A stretch of DNA of 64,000 nucleotides, taken from contig JAJAGP010001965.1 in the NCBI GenBank assembly GCA_025084515.1, positions 81,061 to 145,060 on the forward strand, given 5' to 3'. The notes beneath the pieces were generated by a model that was not told the origin of the DNA, did no database searches, and saw nothing but the letters and a program-made list of their open reading frames with translations. Of this stretch, positions 60,801-64,000 are shown one piece after another. The position numbers and the translations under genes are program-made. Positions within the stretch are counted from its first letter, which is position 1. Every line of letters starts with the position of its first letter. Source of the stretch: Ancistrus triradiatus. Lineage: Eukaryota; Chordata; Actinopteri; Siluriformes; Loricariidae.

Positions 60801-63800
60801 TTTTGCAATGGGAATCCAATAACACAAACAAAAACACATTCAGAAGAAAGTGGTCTGAATTTTGATTTTTACCTGGGCAAGCATATGCAGTACGATACTC
60901 TCCTGCACCCTCTGTCGGTGATGAAATGTAATGAGGAAAAGCCATGGTTCTCGTAATAATGTACGTGTAGTTTAATGCAAGTGCTTTAAGCATGCTTAAG
61001 GTAGGCTATGCTGTGATATGTACAGTATATGAAACTCCTTGGTTTACGATAAATTCGAAAATAACCTACTATGGATTTGTCATACATAGCCTACCAAGTG
61101 TCCATTGCTAATGCTGTAGCCAGCGACTGGCGTTGCACATGGTGACCAAAGGCCTGTGTGCAGCTGCCTGGCCATGGAAACTCAATCCATGAGGTGTCTG
61201 ACTTCACAGGCAGTCCAGAGTTGGTTAGTGTTACTCAAAACAAATTCTTTCTAAACATTTCAGGCTTCAATGGTCGCATTTGTGGCCCACCCCTCCACAG
61301 TTGAGCTGATTTGGCTCTTCCACTTTACAATTACAGTGCATAAAGTTAACTGGGGCAGAAATCAGACATGCTGACTTGTTGGAAAGGTGGCAGTGCCACA
61401 GTCATACACACTAAGCTCTTTAGTACTGACACATTCTACTGCCAGTGCGTGTCTATGAAGACTACGTGGTTCTCTGTTTGATACACATCCACTAGAAACG
61501 GTTGTGGCTGAATTAGTAAAGTCAGAATGGGCGTCTGTTTGTATTACTTTGAATTTGTAACCAGTTTAAGATGCCCTTCCTTCATACTTAAAACTGACGT
61601 GAACACTGTCGTCTATACCAGTGGTTCCCAAACAGCAATTTTGAGAAAATATGTTGAAAAGAAAGAAGAAAACGTTTCAGAACCACTGCTCTATACACTG
61701 TGGCATGATTGATCACCTTTTCCCACAACTGCCTCCAAGTAATGACATATAATAGTATTACTCAGTGAGTGCAAAATACAAGTTAGCCCTACACCATGTA
61801 ACAGAGTCCCCCAAACACCACACCAATGTCAAGCAGTGCCTTTAATCACCCACAGCTCACTTAACAGCCCAATGTTTACCAAGCTGACGGTACTGATGGC
61901 AATGCTGGTACCATTTTTCGGAGATGCAAAGCTGGCAAAGATAAACCTCTGATTAATAAATGCAAGAGCAATCAATCTTTATTAGGAACAACTGTGCCAA
62001 CTATTAAAAAGAAGGAGACCTTGACCCACCCTGGTCAAATTCTGCTGGCTTCCTTGCTTCTTCTGCGCTTAAAGCCAATGCCAGTTTCATATGTTCGTCA
62101 ACATCATCTGAGGACATAAGTGTGTTCTATGTAAATTCAGAGTTATTGTCCTAAAATCACTAACAGCAAAATAATGACCAAGCTTAAACGTTGCTGAAAA
62201 TTCACCTTGGTTACCTTGAGGACAGTTCAGGTCTTCAGTAGGAACTTCAGGGCTTGAAGTGAAGGCTCTCTTCACATCCTGAAACTCCTCAGCTGGAAAA
62301 GGACACAAGTAAACTATAAATATTCAGTTCAATGAGACATCCAGAACAAAATGACATCTTATCACTTTACAATGGTACCTCGGATCTCGACCACCTCGGA
62401 ACTTGTCGAATTCGGTTCTCAATGCATTTTGACTAGATAAATTTGTCTCGATCCTCATCGTTTGTTCGGTACTCTGGGCACTTGCTTAAACTCGTATGAC
62501 TCGAGCTGTGCGACTCGTTTCAGCCGAAACTCGATTCACGATTCATTACATAGTGATTCAGATTCACAATAGCTCCTGCTCAGTGAAGGCATCCGCTGTG
62601 TTTATCATGTTTTTATTTATTTTGACATCTACAGTACTGTATTCTTAGCGCAAATAAGTCTCCATGAGTCCTAAAAAGGTGAGTTATACGAGACAACCGA
62701 AAGGAATCAGGAACACAGGAATCGTCCAGGACACAGGCTGCAGCTATCTTAGCAGCTATGCTAGCGCCCTGAGTTCACCAACAGAGTAAGTGTCTTGCTT
62801 TTACTTTTTTACTTTCTTTCAATCCATTACTCACCAAATTACATGAGATTTGTCACCACTTTATTATAAAATAAATGATTTTGGTCAACTGTAGGTTAAC
62901 GTAAGTGTTTTCAGACCACTCTACCAAACACTCGGTACACCTGTACAAGACAACTCCATTAATGCATATAATTACTTAAACAATGTAGATTTTCTAGGTT
63001 CTTAAACAGATTAATTCAATTATTGAATTTCCTTATGGGAAAAATTTGCTCTGTAATCCTCATTTTCAGTTTTCAACAAGCCTTCTGTAATGGATTAAGG
63101 ATGAGAACCGAAGTACCACTGCAGATATCTCAAAAAACCCTCACCATTTGTTTTTGGAGAGATTTCCTCTGCCTTCAGAAACTTTGCCTTAGGGGCTTTG
63201 TCCTCCGATGATCTGCTTGGTCCACAAGTTCTAGAGGACTCGCACGGCTCCAGCGAGCAGTGGTTAGCATGGTAGTGCAAATGGAAACTAGGCACATCCT
63301 TGTGTCTTTCAGAACACAATAAACAGGCAACGTCGAAGCTTTTGTCTTTCCCTAAGGCCTCGTGGTTTAAGTACAAGTGGGTTTTCATCTCGGCGTAAGA
63401 GCTTGTTGTCGCTGCACATCGATGACAGACGTAACTGCATTTGCCTTCACTAGCCAGCTGCTTCATGCAATTCGTAAAAGTGAATTTCATTTCTTTTTTG
63501 GATTTTTGTGAGCCCATGCACATACAGAGTTGAGGAAAGCTATTACTTGTTGCTGCCTCCACAGAACTCTCTGGGACGACTAGGGAGCCATTCTCCATCT
63601 TGTTGAAACGGTAATAATCCCTGCTGTGCAGTCCAGTGTAATGCTGCAGAAACTCTTCCTCCGAGTCATAAAGCATGCTATCACAAAGTCCGCAGAAATA
63701 GTGAATGACCAGCTGGTTATTGTGCTCATTGGCACAGTGCCGTCGAAGGGTGGACTCTTTGAAGAACTTCTGTGGACAGTGGCCACAAATGAACCTCTGG

Positions 63801-64000
63801 AAGCTGTGACTGCTCAAGTCACTGCAGTGCCTGTGCACCTCTGCTTCCGAGTCAAACGTGTCCTCGCACATCCTGCACATCCACCGTTCTTCACATTTGG
63901 GAACATGAGGATTGGAACCAGTTGCTGTACTCTTTGGACTGGTGGAAGTATTCTCAGAAGGACCATCCAAGTCATCCGGTGTTGTGTCCTCCCTTTCTTC
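57800..64000 (-). CDS. znf451: ZNF451, zinc-finger E3 SUMO ligase, C-terminal exons (5' part outside window)
   Basis: Four exons are seen on the minus strand: 63145-64000 (continues beyond the edge), 62215-62292, 62030-62107 and 57800-57840, all joined in phase 1. ZNF451 is a nuclear protein with N-terminal tandem SUMO-interacting motifs that builds SUMO2/3 chains; that catalytic part is not here. The large exon encodes five C2H2-type fingers. The small exons encode a proline/glutamate linker and two ubiquitin-interacting motifs, EHMKLALALSAEEA and DMEEALKRSLVDF, with the stop at once after the second. Position next to BAG2 and RAB23 matches the human 6p12 order. The family call comes from finger spacing plus this synteny; a close homologue is possible but unlikely. 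Confidence 0.85.
57916..58815 (+). mobile_element. PIF/Harbinger-type relic with MADF-like ORF, in last ZNF451 intron
   Basis: The ends ggccttttcacactgagtcc and the complement of actacgattgt..gtcggtgtgcaaaggtc match as inverted repeats. Inside, MDIKENIWRNIAERLENDGD (58165) and, after a MITE, NLRDTLKNANADREFECL-like sequence (58655 on) resemble a MADF/Myb-like DNA-binding protein of Harbinger elements. A frame change is needed between the pieces. Confidence 0.6.
58299..58582. mobile_element. MITE with inverted ends and internal repeats
   Basis: It has ends cccaggaaaaaaatgtactg and cagtacatttttttctggga; the inside repeats ttcacagtagaaccat-aag-tggccaaat two times and its complement. It splits the MADF-like ORF. 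Confidence 0.8.
59101..59214. mobile_element. Family H mini-element
   Basis: Terminus cattaggtacacattttcaa and the partner ggtactagcaaggtgtat lie only about 110 bases apart, a MITE-size derivative abutting the Tigger-like copy. Confidence 0.65.
59215..59980. mobile_element. Tigger/pogo-like element, copy 2
   Basis: Left end truncated (cggaactcttcgaactcggt); right end ACGAGAACCGAGGTACACTG then TA. The middle shares aggctgcagttagta and gcagctatgc with the other copies. Confidence 0.7.
60123..60250 (+). repeat. SINE fragment, Mermaid/DANA-like
   Basis: The head ggcatggtggtgcagcagtt agtgcggtcgcctcacag is kept, as is the B-box region; it breaks off after gggtgctctggttcccc. Confidence 0.72.
60251..62029. 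other. ZNF451 last intron, nothing recognised
   Basis: No exon, RNA or repeat family could be supported in this stretch. Confidence 0.35.
62030..62107 (-). CDS. znf451: ZNF451 exon with first ubiquitin-interacting motif
   Basis: The acceptor cttatgtcctcag and donor CCAGG|gtgggt (minus strand) bound 78 bases, phase 1/1. It encodes DVDEHMKLALALSAEEARKP then AEFDQ. Acidic residues, AL and SxEE spacing fit a UIM. If the donor were skipped the frame would end at TAA 62004-62006 after ten more codons, giving an alternative terminus. Confidence 0.72.
62215..62292 (-). CDS. znf451: ZNF451 linker exon
   Basis: The acceptor gtccttttccag and donor CAAG|gtaacc (minus strand) bound 78 open bases in phase 1/1. 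It encodes EEFQDVKRAFTSSPEVPTED then LNCPQ. Its phase joins both neighbours without a break. Confidence 0.75.
62370..63121. mobile_element. Tigger/pogo-like element, copy 3, in a ZNF451 intron
   Basis: Ends CAATGGTACCTCGGATCTC and GAACCGAAGTACCACTG. It makes up most of the 852-base intron and ends 23 bases from the exon at 63145. Confidence 0.75.
63145..64000 (-). CDS. znf451: ZNF451 large zinc-finger exon (partial)
   Basis: The frame is open from the window edge to the donor ACAAATG|gtgagg at 63145/63144. Five finger-like units start WMCRMCEDTF, FICGHCPQKF, YFCGLCDSML, YVCHRCAATT and VACLLCSERH, each with histidine pairs 12 or more residues later (RRHCANEH, LQHYTGLH, KTHLYLNH, HLHYHANH). 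The first unit is irregular. It ends DKAPKAKFLKAEEISPKTN. No start is proposed because the frame stays open past 64000. Confidence 0.88.

Noticed and set aside
62004..62029. ZNF451 ending at the TAA of 62004-62006
   Set aside because: A good phase-1 donor at 62030 joins a terminal exon at 57840 with a second UIM and a poly(A) signal; kept only as an alternative.

Overview
The window looks like teleost nuclear DNA, and an otophysan fish, possibly a catfish, fits best. Evidence is spliced genes with GT/AG introns, many Tc1/mariner copies, two tRNA-derived SINE families (one resembling the Mermaid/DANA type known from catfish and zebrafish), hAT and Tigger-like elements, and long (CA/TG)n and (TA)n tracts. 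There is no operon, CRISPR array, rRNA or convincing free-standing tRNA gene. The species assignment is inference from repeat types.

Genes, left to right. (1) 1476-7582, plus: the 3' half of a class II cytokine receptor, most like a fish interferon-gamma receptor 1 (IFNGR1/CRFB13/CRFB17). Four exons are recognisable, but two of them carry a one-base indel that breaks the reading frame, and the C-terminal STAT1-docking box has lost its key residues. (2) 15.4-38.1 kb, plus: RAB23, complete and intact (237 codons in six coding exons), with a GC-richer non-coding first exon near 15.5-15.93 kb and a 16.8-kb first intron packed with transposons. (3) 57385-54718, minus: BAG2, complete (210 codons, three exons). 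(4) From 64000 leftward to about 57.66 kb, minus: the C-terminal part of ZNF451, with five C2H2 fingers followed by short exons coding for two ubiquitin-interacting motifs. The ZNF451-BAG2-RAB23 cluster matches the human 6p12 neighbourhood, with RAB23 convergent on BAG2.

The rest is mostly mobile DNA: at least seven Tc1-like copies of several families, some intact enough to show both ends, others nested, chimeric or rearranged; a deleted hAT/BED transposon with a perfect 8-bp target duplication; a hAT MITE with a perfect 8-bp duplication; three copies of a Tigger/pogo-like non-autonomous element; a PIF/Harbinger relic with a MADF-like ORF interrupted by a MITE; about 15 SINE copies; a 34-bp minisatellite; and about 1.2 kb of degenerate simple sequence at 47.4-48.7 kb.

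The genes do not form one pathway. RAB23 is a vesicle GTPase that restrains Hedgehog signalling, BAG2 is an HSP70/CHIP co-chaperone, ZNF451 is a nuclear SUMO ligase, and the cytokine receptor would bind interferon gamma. No new system of defence or mobility type was seen. The most informative points are the broken receptor gene, the tight ZNF451/BAG2 junction and the layered transposon history.
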